Position numbers and translations under genes: made by a program. DNA of 64,000 bases from Oceanicella sp. SM1341 (GTDB lineage: Bacteria; Pseudomonadota; Alphaproteobacteria; Rhodobacterales; Rhodobacteraceae). Shown piece by piece: positions 26,374-33,444 of the stretch. The stretch is from NCBI RefSeq assembly GCF_003448965.1, contig NZ_QRGC01000013.1:1-64000 (forward strand), read 5' to 3'. The notes under the pieces were generated by a model. That model searched no databases and was not told the DNA's origin. It saw only the letters and a program-made list of their open reading frames with translations. Numbering within the stretch: position 1 is the first letter of the stretch; each line of letters begins with the position of its first letter.

Positions 26374-27219
26374 ATGCCAGATCCGATCACAGACACGCCA
26401 CACGCGCCCGAGCCCGCCACGGCCGAGGCCCTGCTCGAGGTCAACAACATCGAGGTGATCTACAACCATGTCATCCTGGTGCTGAAGGGGGTGAGCCTGA
26501 AGGTGCCAAGGGGCGGCATCACCGCGCTGCTGGGCGGCAACGGCGCGGGCAAGACCACCACGCTCAAGGCGATCTCGAACCTGCTGCGCTCCGAGCGCGG
26601 CGAGGTGACCAAGGGCACCATCCGCCACCGCGGCGAGCGGGTGCAGGACCTCGGCCCGGCCGATCTCGTGCGCCGCGGCATCGTGCAGGTGATGGAGGGG
26701 CGGCACTGTTTCGAGCATCTCACGGTGGAGGAAAACCTGCTCACCGGCGCCTACACCCGCAAGGACAGGGAGATTTCCGCCGACCTGGAGAAGGTCTACG
26801 CCTATTTCCCCCGCCTGCGCGAGCGGCGGCGCTCGCAGGCCGGCTACACCTCGGGCGGCGAGCAGCAGATGTGCGCCATCGGCCGGGCGATGATGGCCCG
26901 GCCCGAGACCATCCTGCTCGACGAGCCCTCCATGGGCCTCGCGCCGCAGCTGGTGGAGGAGATCTTCGGCATCGTGAAATCGCTCAACGAGCAGGAGGGC
27001 GTGAGCTTCCTGCTGGCCGAGCAGAACACCAACGTGGCGCTGCGCTACGCCCATTACGGCTACATCCTCGAATCGGGCCGCGTGGTGATGGACGGGCCGG
27101 CCGCGCATCTGCGCGAGAACCCGGACGTGAAGGAATTCTACCTCGGCATGTCCGACAAGGGCCGCAAGAGCTTCCGCGACGTGCGCAGCTACCGCCGCCG
27201 CAAGCGCTGGCTGAGCTGA
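26374..27219 (+). CDS. Liv-type ABC importer ATPase (LivF family)
   Basis: The second ATPase of the importer, 281 residues. It has a ~25-residue extension before LLEVNNIEVIYNHVILVLKG. Walker A is GGNGAGKTTTLKAI, the signature is TSGGEQQMCAIGRAMMARPE, and Walker B is ILLDEPSMGLAPQLVEEIFG. GGGGGGAGAG lies upstream of the ATG. The start is 57 bases after the binding-protein stop. With LivG-, LivH-, LivM- and binding-protein genes it completes the transporter. Confidence 0.95.
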   Translation: MPDPITDTPHAPEPATAEALLEVNNIEVIYNHVILVLKGVSLKVPRGGITALLGGNGAGKTTTLKAISNLLRSERGEVTKGTIRHRGERVQDLGPADLVRRGIVQVMEGRHCFEHLTVEENLLTGAYTRKDREISADLEKVYAYFPRLRERRRSQAGYTSGGEQQMCAIGRAMMARPETILLDEPSMGLAPQLVEEIFGIVKSLNEQEGVSFLLAEQNTNVALRYAHYGYILESGRVVMDGPAAHLRENPDVKEFYLGMSDKGRKSFRDVRSYRRRKRWLS

Positions 27220-27238
27220 CCCCCCGAAGGAGCCGCAG

Positions 27239-28462
27239 ATGACCCATTTCGACAGTCTCGAAACCCGGCCGCGGGCGCAGCGCGAGGCCGAGCAGCTCGC
27301 CGCGCTGAACCGCATCCTCGCCGATCCGCCGGCGCCCGCACTTGCCGCGCGGCTGGAGGGGCAGGCGCCGCTCACGAGCCTCGCCGACCTCGCCCGCCTG
27401 CCGGTGCTGCGCAAGGCCGAGCTCGCCGGGCTGCAGGCCGGCCACCCGCCCTTCGGCGGCTTCACCGGCCCGGGGCCCGGCGGCTTCCGGCATGTCTTCC
27501 AGTCACCCGGCCCGATCTACGAGCCCGGCGGCGGCGCGGCGGACTGGTGGCGCATGGGCCGCTTCCTGCATGCCTGCGGCATCGGGCGGGGCGACGTGGT
27601 GCAGAACTGCTTCTCCTACCATCTCACCCCGGCGGGGATGATCTTCGAGAGCGGGGCCGCCGCGGTGGGGGCCGCGGTGCTGCCCGCCGGCACCGGCCAG
27701 ACCGACCTGCAGGTGCGCGCCGCGCATGACATCGGGGTCACCGCCTGGGCCGGCACGCCCGATTACCTCAAGGTGCTGCTCGACCGGGCGGAGGAGCTGG
27801 GCCTGCGCCTCGCCATCACCCGCGCCGCGGTGGGGGGCGGGGCGCTCTTCCCCGCCCTGCGCGCCGAATACGCCGACCGGGGCATCACCTGCCGGCAGTG
27901 CTACGCCACCGCCGACCTCGGCAACATCGCCTACGAGAGCCCGGCCATGGAGGGGATGATCGTCGACGAGGGGGTGATCGTGGAGATCGTGCGCCCCGGC
28001 ACCGGCACCCCGGTGACCGAGGGCGAGGTGGGCGAGGTGGTGGTGACCACGCTCAACGCCGACTACCCGCTCATCCGCTTCGCCACCGGCGACCTCTCCG
28101 CCGTGCTGCCGGGCGAGAGCCCCTGCGGGCGCACCAACACGCGCATCCGCGGCTGGATGGGCCGGGCCGACCAGACCACCAAGATCAAGGGCATGTTCGT
28201 GCGCCCCGAGCAGGTGGCCGAGCTGGTGGCCCGCCATGCCGAGATCCTCCGCGCCCGGGTGGTGGCGGGCCGCGAGGGCGCGCAGGACACGATGACCGTG
28301 CGCGTCGAGACCTCCGCCGGCGCCGGCTCTCCCGGGCTCGCAGACCGCATCGCCGAGAGCGTGCAGGCGGTGCTGAAACTGCGCGGCGCGGTGGAATTCA
28401 TCGCCCCCGGCGGCCTGCCCAACGACGGCAAGGTGATCGAGGACACCCGCAGCTACGACTGA
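27239..28462 (+). CDS. Phenylacetate-CoA-ligase-like AMP-forming enzyme
   Basis: A 407-residue adenylate-forming ligase of the PaaK type, which lacks the classical STGTT loop and activates aryl acids in known members. Visible blocks are LTSLADLARLPVLRKAEL, DVVQNCFSYHLTPAGMIFES, AWAGTPDYLKVLLDRAEELG, CRQCYATADLGNIAYES, LIRFATGDLSAVLPGESPCG and GRADQTTKIKGMFVRPEQV. The ATG has AAGGAG 6-7 bases upstream and lies 19 bases after the LivF-type gene. It is the second ligase of the operon and strengthens the case for an aromatic-acid substrate. Confidence 0.92.
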   Translation: MTHFDSLETRPRAQREAEQLAALNRILADPPAPALAARLEGQAPLTSLADLARLPVLRKAELAGLQAGHPPFGGFTGPGPGGFRHVFQSPGPIYEPGGGAADWWRMGRFLHACGIGRGDVVQNCFSYHLTPAGMIFESGAAAVGAAVLPAGTGQTDLQVRAAHDIGVTAWAGTPDYLKVLLDRAEELGLRLAITRAAVGGGALFPALRAEYADRGITCRQCYATADLGNIAYESPAMEGMIVDEGVIVEIVRPGTGTPVTEGEVGEVVVTTLNADYPLIRFATGDLSAVLPGESPCGRTNTRIRGWMGRADQTTKIKGMFVRPEQVAELVARHAEILRARVVAGREGAQDTMTVRVETSAGAGSPGLADRIAESVQAVLKLRGAVEFIAPGGLPNDGKVIEDTRSYD

Positions 28463-28647
28463 CCGCGGACGCCGGGGCGGCGCACCCGTCCACCCCCGGC
28501 GCCTTCACGATTTTGTCAGCCGTCCGATTGACGGGTTCGCGGCCCCAATGCGTTGAACGCCCGTGTGCGCGGCACATCGGGGGTGCGATTGCCCCCGCTT
28601 CATCCCGCGGCGCGCACGGATGCGTAACGAAAAGAAAGGGGACAGAC

Positions 28648-30213
28648 ATGAAGAGCTTCCGTCTCGGCGTGGTGGCCTTCGCCACGACCCTGCTCGCCGG
28701 CAGCCCTATGCTGGCCGACGACCTCGCCCTGGTGATCGGCAATTCCGACTACGCGCATGGCAAGAAGCTGCCCGAGGCCGCCAACGAGGCGGCGAACCGG
28801 GTGGCGATGACCCTCGATGCCGCGGGCTACGAGGTGTTCACCGGCACCGACCTCACCTCGCAGGACATGTTCGACATCCTCAGCGAATTCAACGACCGGC
28901 TGCCCGAGGCAGACCGCATCGTGATCTACTATTCCGGCAACCCGGTCTCGGCGCTGCGCTCCACCTGGCTCACGCCGGTGGACATGCAGGCCGTCTCGCC
29001 GGTGCTGGCCGATTTCACCGGCCCCTCGCTCGACCTGCTGCTGGGCATGGCCGCCAACAGCCGCGGCAACTCGGTGGTGATGATCGCCGCCGGCGAGGAC
29101 GGGTTCGAGGAGCCCGGCTTCGGCCTGAAGAACGGCATGGGTCCGCCGGCCGTGCCCAAGGGCGTGCTCTACCTGCAGGGCGACGCGGCGAATTTCGGCA
29201 AGGTGATGACCGATACCATCCTGCGCCCGGCGCTCTCCGCCACCGAGGCGGCGAAGCGGCTCGAGGGCCGCGTGGAAGTGGTGGGCGACGTGCCGGACGT
29301 GGTCTTCGGCCCGAAGAACCAGGCCCAGCTCGACGCCGCCATCGAGGCCGCCTCCGCCGCGGCGGCCCCCGCGTCGGACGACAGCGCCGCCACGGGGCGC
29401 GAGCAGCGCGATGCCGAGGCCGAGGAGGCGATGAACCTCAGCCGGGCCGAGCGCCTGCGCATCCAGGAGGCGCTCACGGTGCTCGACTTCGAGCCCAAGG
29501 GCATCGACGGCGCCTTCGGCCCCAACACCCGGGCGGCCATCTCGCGCTTCCAAGACGACCAGGAGCTGCCGGCCACCGGCTACCTGCGCGAGGGCCAGAC
29601 CGAGCGGCTCTACAACCTCGCGGACAAGCGCGCGCGTGAGCTCGACGCGGCCGCGCGCAAGGCCGAGGCCGAGGCCCGCCGCGCCGACAACAGCTTCTGG
29701 CAGGAGCGTGCCGCGGGCGGCGACGAGCAGGGCCTGCGCGCCTACCTGCGCCGCTACCCCGACGGCGTGCATGCCGAGGACGCGATGCGCCGGCTCGACC
29801 AGATCGAGGAGAACCGCCTCGGCTCGGTATCCCAGCAGGAACGGCAGGCCTGGCAGGCCGCCCGGCGCACCGACACGCCGGCCGCCTACCGCGAGTACCT
29901 GCGCAGCTACCCCGACAGCCAGTTCGCCAATGCCGCGAACACGCGCATGGAGACGCTGCTCGGCGGCGCTGACGTGGCCAACCAGCGCGACCAGCTCGCC
30001 GCGCGCGAGGAGGCGCTGCGCCTGAGCCGCGACAGCCTGCAATCGGTCGAGCAGCGGCTCGACAACCTCGGCTTCCCGCCGGGCCGCATCGACGGCACGG
30101 TCGACGGCGAGACCCGCATCGCCCTGCGCCGCTTCCAGCGCTCGCGCGGGCTGGAGGTGACCGGCTTCCTCGACGACCCGACCCTGCGCCAGCTCGTGGC
30201 CGCCAGCGGCTGA
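28648..30213 (+). CDS. Secreted caspase-fold pseudoenzyme with two peptidoglycan-binding domains
   Basis: A 521-residue exported protein with signal peptide (cleavage after ~23, SPMLA/DD). Residues ~24-235 follow the caspase/metacaspase fold (LALVIGNSDYAHGKKLPEAA, RVAMTLDAAGYEVFTG, RIVIYYSGNPVSALR). The catalytic histidine of YYSGHG is replaced (YYSGNP, N98), and the DxC segment reads VVMIAAGED without cysteine, so it should be inactive. Two peptidoglycan_binding_1-type repeats follow (~270-325 and ~462-517: GIDGAFGPNTRAAISRFQ and RIDGTVDGETRIALRRFQ), separated by a charged helical region with repeats DEQGLRAYLRRYPDGVHAED and TPAAYREYLRSYPDSQFANA. Likely periplasmic and wall-associated. Confidence 0.82.
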   Translation: MKSFRLGVVAFATTLLAGSPMLADDLALVIGNSDYAHGKKLPEAANEAANRVAMTLDAAGYEVFTGTDLTSQDMFDILSEFNDRLPEADRIVIYYSGNPVSALRSTWLTPVDMQAVSPVLADFTGPSLDLLLGMAANSRGNSVVMIAAGEDGFEEPGFGLKNGMGPPAVPKGVLYLQGDAANFGKVMTDTILRPALSATEAAKRLEGRVEVVGDVPDVVFGPKNQAQLDAAIEAASAAAAPASDDSAATGREQRDAEAEEAMNLSRAERLRIQEALTVLDFEPKGIDGAFGPNTRAAISRFQDDQELPATGYLREGQTERLYNLADKRARELDAAARKAEAEARRADNSFWQERAAGGDEQGLRAYLRRYPDGVHAEDAMRRLDQIEENRLGSVSQQERQAWQAARRTDTPAAYREYLRSYPDSQFANAANTRMETLLGGADVANQRDQLAAREEALRLSRDSLQSVEQRLDNLGFPPGRIDGTVDGETRIALRRFQRSRGLEVTGFLDDPTLRQLVAASG

Positions 30214-30269
30214 CCCTGCGACGGGCAGGGGGCTGCGCCGCTCCCTGCCTTTCCCTTGCGTTCGTGATC

Positions 30270-30299
30270 GAGCCCCCTCCCGGCCCCGGGAGGGGGCTC
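30270..30299 (+). terminator. Perfect 14-bp GC hairpin after the caspase-like gene
   Basis: gagccccctcccgg, a two-base loop, and the exact complement form a 14-bp stem 56 bases after the stop. No U-tract follows on either strand, so it is a strong structure but not a textbook intrinsic terminator. Confidence 0.55.
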
Positions 30300-30390
30300 A
30301 GGCGTGCCGGCGGGTATCTTGCCTCAAAGAATCGTTTGTGTACGAATGATATTCGCGTAGCCTTGCAGCACCACATGCAGGGAGGTGCAC

Positions 30391-30693
30391 ATGCAGCGGG
30401 ACAGAACGATGCCGAGGGTGATCGACACCTATGTCAACAAGACGAACCGGGTGATCGTGGTGTGGGTGGAATGCAACTGTGACCGCTATGTCCTGAACCC
30501 GGGGGACAAGATGCAGATCAGCCACATCCCCTGGGAAGGCGGCTGGGGGGGCGAGCTCGTCTTCCACGACGATGGCGATCTGCAACTCTTCATCGATGAC
30601 TCGTGCGCCTCGGTCACCGTGAACGGCACGCACGTGGGCCCCTACGAGCAATGGGCCCCGGGAGACGAGGGCTACCCCGGCCTGCCGGAGTGA
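30391..30693 (+). CDS. Small protein of unknown function
   Basis: A 100-residue acidic, beta-rich looking protein (YVNKTNRVIVVWVECNCDRY, GELVFHDDGDLQLFIDDSCA, SVTVNGTHVGPYEQ). It has three cysteines in two places (ECNC and DDSC) and no signal peptide or membrane helix. I recognise no family. The start ATG at 30391 has GGGAGG 5 bases upstream, and the region before it is AT-richer than the surroundings, as expected for its own promoter (a weak TTGCCT/TACGAA pair 16 bases apart at 30319-30346). An intrinsic terminator follows the stop at 28 bases, so it is probably a single-gene unit. Confidence 0.72.
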   Translation: MQRDRTMPRVIDTYVNKTNRVIVVWVECNCDRYVLNPGDKMQISHIPWEGGWGGELVFHDDGDLQLFIDDSCASVTVNGTHVGPYEQWAPGDEGYPGLPE

Positions 30694-30720
30694 GCGGGCC
30701 GCAGCCGGGGCGCACATACG

Positions 30721-30752
30721 AAAAAGGCCGCATCCGGAGATGCGGCCTTTTT
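30721..30752. terminator. Bidirectional intrinsic terminator
   Basis: aaaaa, then ggccgcatc-cgga-gatgcggcc (30726-30747), then ttttt. The 9-bp GC stem is flanked by A5 and T5, so it can end both the small unknown gene on the plus strand and the L36 gene on the minus strand. Confidence 0.93.
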
Positions 30753-30788
30753 CCTCGAACCGTTCGCGGGGCTGGCCCGCGAGCCGTT

Positions 30789-30914
30789 TCAGCCCTGACG
30801 GGCCTTGAAACGACGCTGGGTCTTGTTGATCACATAGACCCGGCCCTTACGGCGCACGACGCGGCAATCGCGGTGGCGCGCTTTCAGGGAGCGAAGCGAG
30901 TTTTTGACCTTCAT
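30789..30914 (-). CDS. rpmJ: 50S ribosomal protein L36
   Basis: A 41-residue basic ribosomal protein, [20 protein letters not shown] then [20 protein letters not shown] and a final G. The single cysteine, instead of the CxxC..CxxxxH zinc set, marks the zinc-free form that is normal in this bacterial group. The ATG at 30914 has AGAGAGG upstream. It lies 97 bases downstream of tRNA-Val on the same strand and may share its transcript; the bidirectional terminator follows 37 bases after its stop. Confidence 0.97.
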   Translation of the reverse strand: MKVKNSLRSLKARHRDCRVVRRKGRVYVINKTQRRFKARQG

Positions 30915-30978
30915 GGCCTCTCTCCTTTTCTCTCCTCGGCGACCAGGCTTGCCTGCGCCTTCGGTGAATTCCACACAT

Positions 30979-31009
30979 CCCCTTGCGGGGCTCCCCCTCG
31001 GGTGGGGGA
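30979..31009 (-). promoter_or_regulatory. Hairpins between tRNA-Val and L36
   Basis: On the minus strand the tRNA 3' end is followed by ccccc-acccga-ggggg and then cccc-gcaa-gggg, the latter with a GNRA tetraloop. No U-tract follows. These may aid 3' processing of the tRNA or partially stop the transcript before L36. Confidence 0.45.
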
Positions 31010-31010
31010 A

Positions 31011-31085
31011 TGGTGGGCGTAGCTGGGATTGAACCAGCGACCCCTACGATGTCAACGTAGTGCTCTCCCGCTGAGCTATACGCCC
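31011..31085 (-). tRNA. tRNA-Val (anticodon GAC)
   Basis: The minus strand folds as a full cloverleaf. The acceptor stem is GGGCGTA/TACGCCC with discriminator A and encoded CCA. The D arm contains AGCTCAGCGGGAGAGC, the anticodon arm is CTACG-TTGACAT-CGTAG with anticodon GAC, and the T arm contains GGTTCAATCC. It reads GUC and GUU valine codons. The length is 75 bases with CCA. A strong promoter lies upstream. Confidence 0.97.
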
Positions 31086-31137
31086 GAAAGTTCGGGCGGC
31101 GTCCGGTTCTGAACCGCTCCGCCGCCCGGTGACGCGG

Positions 31138-31166
31138 TGTATAAAAGGAGTCGGCGGGGCGTTCAA
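31138..31166 (-). promoter_or_regulatory. Promoter of tRNA-Val
   Basis: On the minus strand TTGAAC (31166-31161) and TATACA (31143-31138) are separated by exactly 17 bases. The predicted start is about 45 bases before the mature tRNA. Both hexamers are close to consensus. Confidence 0.75.
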
Positions 31167-31236
31167 GGGCTTTTGCAATAGTGTCGCAATATGGCATATT
31201 CGGCCCCCGACGCGCAGGAGGAGGGAAGTTCGGCTC

Positions 31237-32097
31237 ATGCGTCAAGAGGCCTTCATTCTGCACGAGCCGGAACGGCTCACGTCCTGCGCCGTCTTCTCCT
31301 CGCCGCACAGCGGGCGGCACTATCCCGACAGTTTCACCCGGCGCGCCCGGCTCACGCCGCTGCAGCTGCGCCTGTCCGAGGATGCCTACGTGGACCGGCT
31401 CTATGCCGACGCGCCGGGGCAGGGGGCGCCGCTGCTCTGCGCGGTGATGCCGCGGGCCTGGCTCGACCTCAACCGCGGCCCGACCGAGATGGACCCCGCC
31501 CTGGTGCAGGGCGTGCGCAGCGCGGGGCTGAACCCGCGGGTGGCCGCCGGCCTCGGCGTGGTGCCGCGCGTGGTGGCCGAGGGCATGCCGATCTACACCG
31601 GCAAGATCACCGCCGCCGATGCCCAGGCAAGGGTGGCCGACTTTCACCTGCCCTACCACGACACGCTGGCGGGGCTGATCGAGACGGCGCGCCGGCGCTT
31701 CGGCATCGCGGTGCTGTTCGACTGCCATTCCATGCCCTCCGACGCGCTGCGCAGCTTTGCCGGCGTGCGCTCGCGCCGCCCCGAGATCGTGCTGGGCGAC
31801 CGCTACGGCGCCTCCGCCGCCCCCTGGGTGACCGATGCCACCCAGGAGGCCTTCGAGGCCGCGGGCTTCCAGGTGGCGCGCAACACGCCCTTCGCGGGCG
31901 GCTACATCACCCAGCGCCACGGCCGGCCGCAGCGCGGCCTGCACGCGGTGCAGATCGAGATCGACCGCGGCCTCTACCTCGACGAGATCGCCATCGCCCC
32001 GGGCGAGGGCTACCCGGAGACCCTCACGCGCATGCAGGGCGTGGTGGCGGCGCTGGCCCGCATCGGGCTCGCGGAGGCCCGGGTGGCGGCGGAATAG
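31237..32097 (+). CDS. N-formylglutamate amidohydrolase-family enzyme
   Basis: A 286-residue zinc hydrolase of the N-formylglutamate deformylase family, the last step of one histidine-degradation route. Blocks include AVFSSPHSGRHYP (metal ligand region), LDLNRGPTEMDP, VLFDCHSMPSDAL (second ligand region), PFAGGYITQRHGRPQRGLHA and VQIEIDRGLYLDE. The ATG at 31237 is chosen because MRQEAFILH precedes the conserved core; GGAGGAGGG lies 14-20 bases upstream, somewhat far. No other hut gene is nearby, so a broader amidohydrolase role is possible. Confidence 0.88.
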   Translation: MRQEAFILHEPERLTSCAVFSSPHSGRHYPDSFTRRARLTPLQLRLSEDAYVDRLYADAPGQGAPLLCAVMPRAWLDLNRGPTEMDPALVQGVRSAGLNPRVAAGLGVVPRVVAEGMPIYTGKITAADAQARVADFHLPYHDTLAGLIETARRRFGIAVLFDCHSMPSDALRSFAGVRSRRPEIVLGDRYGASAAPWVTDATQEAFEAAGFQVARNTPFAGGYITQRHGRPQRGLHAVQIEIDRGLYLDEIAIAPGEGYPETLTRMQGVVAALARIGLAEARVAAE

Positions 32098-32106
32098 GGC
32101 GCAAGC

Positions 32107-32134
32107 TTGAATTTCTCCGAAATCGGAGTATATA
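32107..32134 (+). promoter_or_regulatory. Promoter of the Xre/RES module with an internal operator
   Basis: TTGAAT (32107-32112) and TATATA (32129-32134) are 16 bases apart. The spacer ends in the perfect inverted repeat CTCCGA-AA-TCGGAG (32115-32128), which therefore lies exactly between the -35 and -10. A repressor bound there would block polymerase. Antitoxins of this class autoregulate, so the Xre protein downstream is the obvious candidate. Confidence 0.7.
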
Positions 32135-32135
32135 T

Positions 32136-32151
32136 CCTCCAGAGATGGAGG
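32136..32151 (+). promoter_or_regulatory. Inverted repeat overlapping the antitoxin ribosome site
   Basis: CCTCCA-GAGA-TGGAGG ends in the GGAGG that serves the antitoxin ATG 7 bases later. The first arm is the exact complement of the ribosome site. If transcription starts before 32136 the hairpin would hide the site; if it starts near 32141, as the -10 predicts, the element is more likely a second operator half. Confidence 0.6.
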
Positions 32152-32158
32152 ACGCGAT

Positions 32159-32596
32159 ATGGCCTTTCCCCTTGTCCACCCGGCAACCAACCATGAGCCT
32201 GCGCCGCTCGTCGACCTCGGCGACGCGCAGGAGCGCGCCCGGCTGAGCGATGGCGCGGTGCGCGCCTTCCTCAACATCATGGAGCGCTGGGGCGTGCGCG
32301 ACGAGGATGCCCGCCGCCTGCTGGGCGGACTGTCGAACGGCGCCTTCTACACGCTCAAGAAGGGCGGGGGCCGGGCGCTCGACGAGGACCGGCTGCGCCG
32401 CATCTCCTACCTCGTGGGCATCTTCAAGGCGCTCAACATCCTGCATGGCGAGGCGCTGGCCGACCGCTGGATGAGCCTGCCGAACCGCAACCGCATCTTC
32501 GCCGGGGCCACGCCGCTCGACTACCTGCTGCGCGGCGGACTGCCGGCCTTCGCCACCCTGCGCCGGCTGCTCGACGCGCGCCGGGGCGGCGCGTGA
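32159..32596 (+). CDS. Xre/MbcA/ParS-type antitoxin
   Basis: A 145-residue antitoxin. The N-terminal part is an Xre-like helical DNA-binding domain (RLSDGAVRAFLNIMERWGVR, DEDARRLLGGLSNGAFYTLK). The C-terminal part is the MbcA/ParS/DUF2384-type toxin-binding domain (RISYLVGIFKALNILHGEAL, ADRWMSLPNRNRIFAGATPL, DYLLRGGLPAFATLRRLLDA). It should bind the RES toxin downstream and repress its own promoter. Its stop overlaps the toxin start by four bases (GTGA), the usual coupling in such modules. Confidence 0.93.
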   Translation: MAFPLVHPATNHEPAPLVDLGDAQERARLSDGAVRAFLNIMERWGVRDEDARRLLGGLSNGAFYTLKKGGGRALDEDRLRRISYLVGIFKALNILHGEALADRWMSLPNRNRIFAGATPLDYLLRGGLPAFATLRRLLDARRGGA

Positions 32597-33282
32597 GCCT
32601 GCCGCCCGTCACCGCGCTGCGCCAGCTCGACACCACACGGCTGATCCCCTCGAAATACAGCGAGGGCGGCGACAGCGTGCTCACCCGCATCGCCGATGAC
32701 GACACCCACCTGCAGGAGATCTTCGCCCTCGACGGCGCCACCAACGACCGGCTGGAGGCGGAGGCGAACCTCGCCCCGGGCATCGGCATCGGCGAGCTGG
32801 TGTTCGGCATCCCGCATTACCGCATCGTGAACGCCGCCTTCTGCCACCCCAGCCCGCTGGGCAGCCGCTTCAACGGGCCGGAGCGCGGCGCCTGGTATGC
32901 GGGCTTCGAGGCGGAAACCTCGCTCGCCGAGATCATCTGGCACCGCACCGTGGCGCTGGCCGAGATCGATGTCTTCGAGGACGAGGTGACCTACGACGCC
33001 TGGGCAGCCGATTTCGGCGCCACCTTCCACGACCTGCGCGGGGCGGGAGACTTTGCCGATTGCCTGGACCCGCAGAGCTACCGCGCCTCGCAGCGCCTCG
33101 CCGAGCGGCTGCTGGCCGAGGGTTCGGCCGGCATCGTCTATCCCAGCGTGCGCGCGCAGGGGGGCACCTGCCTCGCCTGCTTCCGCCCGGCGCTGGTGAG
33201 CAACCTGCGCAAGGGGCCGCGCTATCGCCTCACCTGGGCCGGCGCGCCGGAACCCCACGTCAGCACCGAAGAAACCAGTTGA
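32593..33282 (+). CDS. RES-domain toxin (predicted NAD-consuming)
   Basis: A 229-residue RES toxin. Known members degrade or transfer ADP-ribose from NAD+ to arrest growth. The conserved order of residues is visible: arginine and tyrosine in SRFNGPERGAWYAGFEAETS, then LAEIIWHRTVAL, and the late serine block GIVYPSVRAQGGTCLACFRP. The start is GTG 32593 inside the antitoxin stop. The protein is longer than minimal RES domains by an N-terminal ~80 residues (LIPSKYSEGGDSVLTRI, ELVFGIPHYRIVNAAF). Together with the Xre partner it is an ordinary type II module in structure. Confidence 0.92.
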   Translation: MSLPPVTALRQLDTTRLIPSKYSEGGDSVLTRIADDDTHLQEIFALDGATNDRLEAEANLAPGIGIGELVFGIPHYRIVNAAFCHPSPLGSRFNGPERGAWYAGFEAETSLAEIIWHRTVALAEIDVFEDEVTYDAWAADFGATFHDLRGAGDFADCLDPQSYRASQRLAERLLAEGSAGIVYPSVRAQGGTCLACFRPALVSNLRKGPRYRLTWAGAPEPHVSTEETS

Positions 33283-33322
33283 TCGCGCGGGGGCAACGCG
33301 CCACGCTCCCTCTCCCGGACGC

Positions 33323-33349
33323 AAAAAAAAGGCCGCGCAGAGCGCGGCC
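33323..33349 (-). terminator. Strong intrinsic terminator on the minus strand
   Basis: On the minus strand GGCCGCGC-TCT-GCGCGGCC is followed by eight U. The 8-bp all-GC stem with a three-base loop is the clearest terminator in the window. No protein gene ends just before it on that strand, which is the main reason to propose a small RNA. Confidence 0.93.
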
Positions 33350-33400
33350 CAAGTCTAGGGAGGAAACGCCCACGAAGGGCGGCGGTGCGAACACCGCTGA
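33323..33400 (-). ncRNA. Candidate trans-acting small RNA with anti-Shine-Dalgarno segment
   Basis: The predicted transcript is about 78 nt. From its 5' end: hairpin 1 GCGGTG-TTCG-CACCGC (33397-33382), hairpin 2 GCCC-TTCGT-GGGC (33380-33368), an unpaired UUUCCUCCCUAGACUU with CCUCCC (33363-33358) complementary to ribosome-binding sites, then the intrinsic terminator. A promoter-like TTGCAT/TACAGT pair lies immediately upstream. There is no open frame with a ribosome site. The layout resembles alphaproteobacterial stress sRNAs with CCUCC motifs in general; I cannot assign it to a named family. Confidence 0.7.
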
Positions 33401-33405
33401 GACCC

Positions 33406-33444
33406 ACTGTATTTCGCGCCGCAGCATATGCAACAGGAATGTTG
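33406..33444 (-). promoter_or_regulatory. Promoter and palindrome of the candidate sRNA
   Basis: On the minus strand TTGCAT (33433-33428) and TACAGT (33411-33406) are 16 bases apart; the next bases GGGTCTC would hold the start point near 33400. The palindrome caaca-ggaa-tgttg (33431-33444) overlaps the -35 and could bind a regulator. Confidence 0.55.

Noticed and set aside
32107..33282. A novel defence system around the RES/Xre genes
   Set aside because: Both genes match the known two-gene toxin-antitoxin layout and neighbours are housekeeping; only the control region is unusual.
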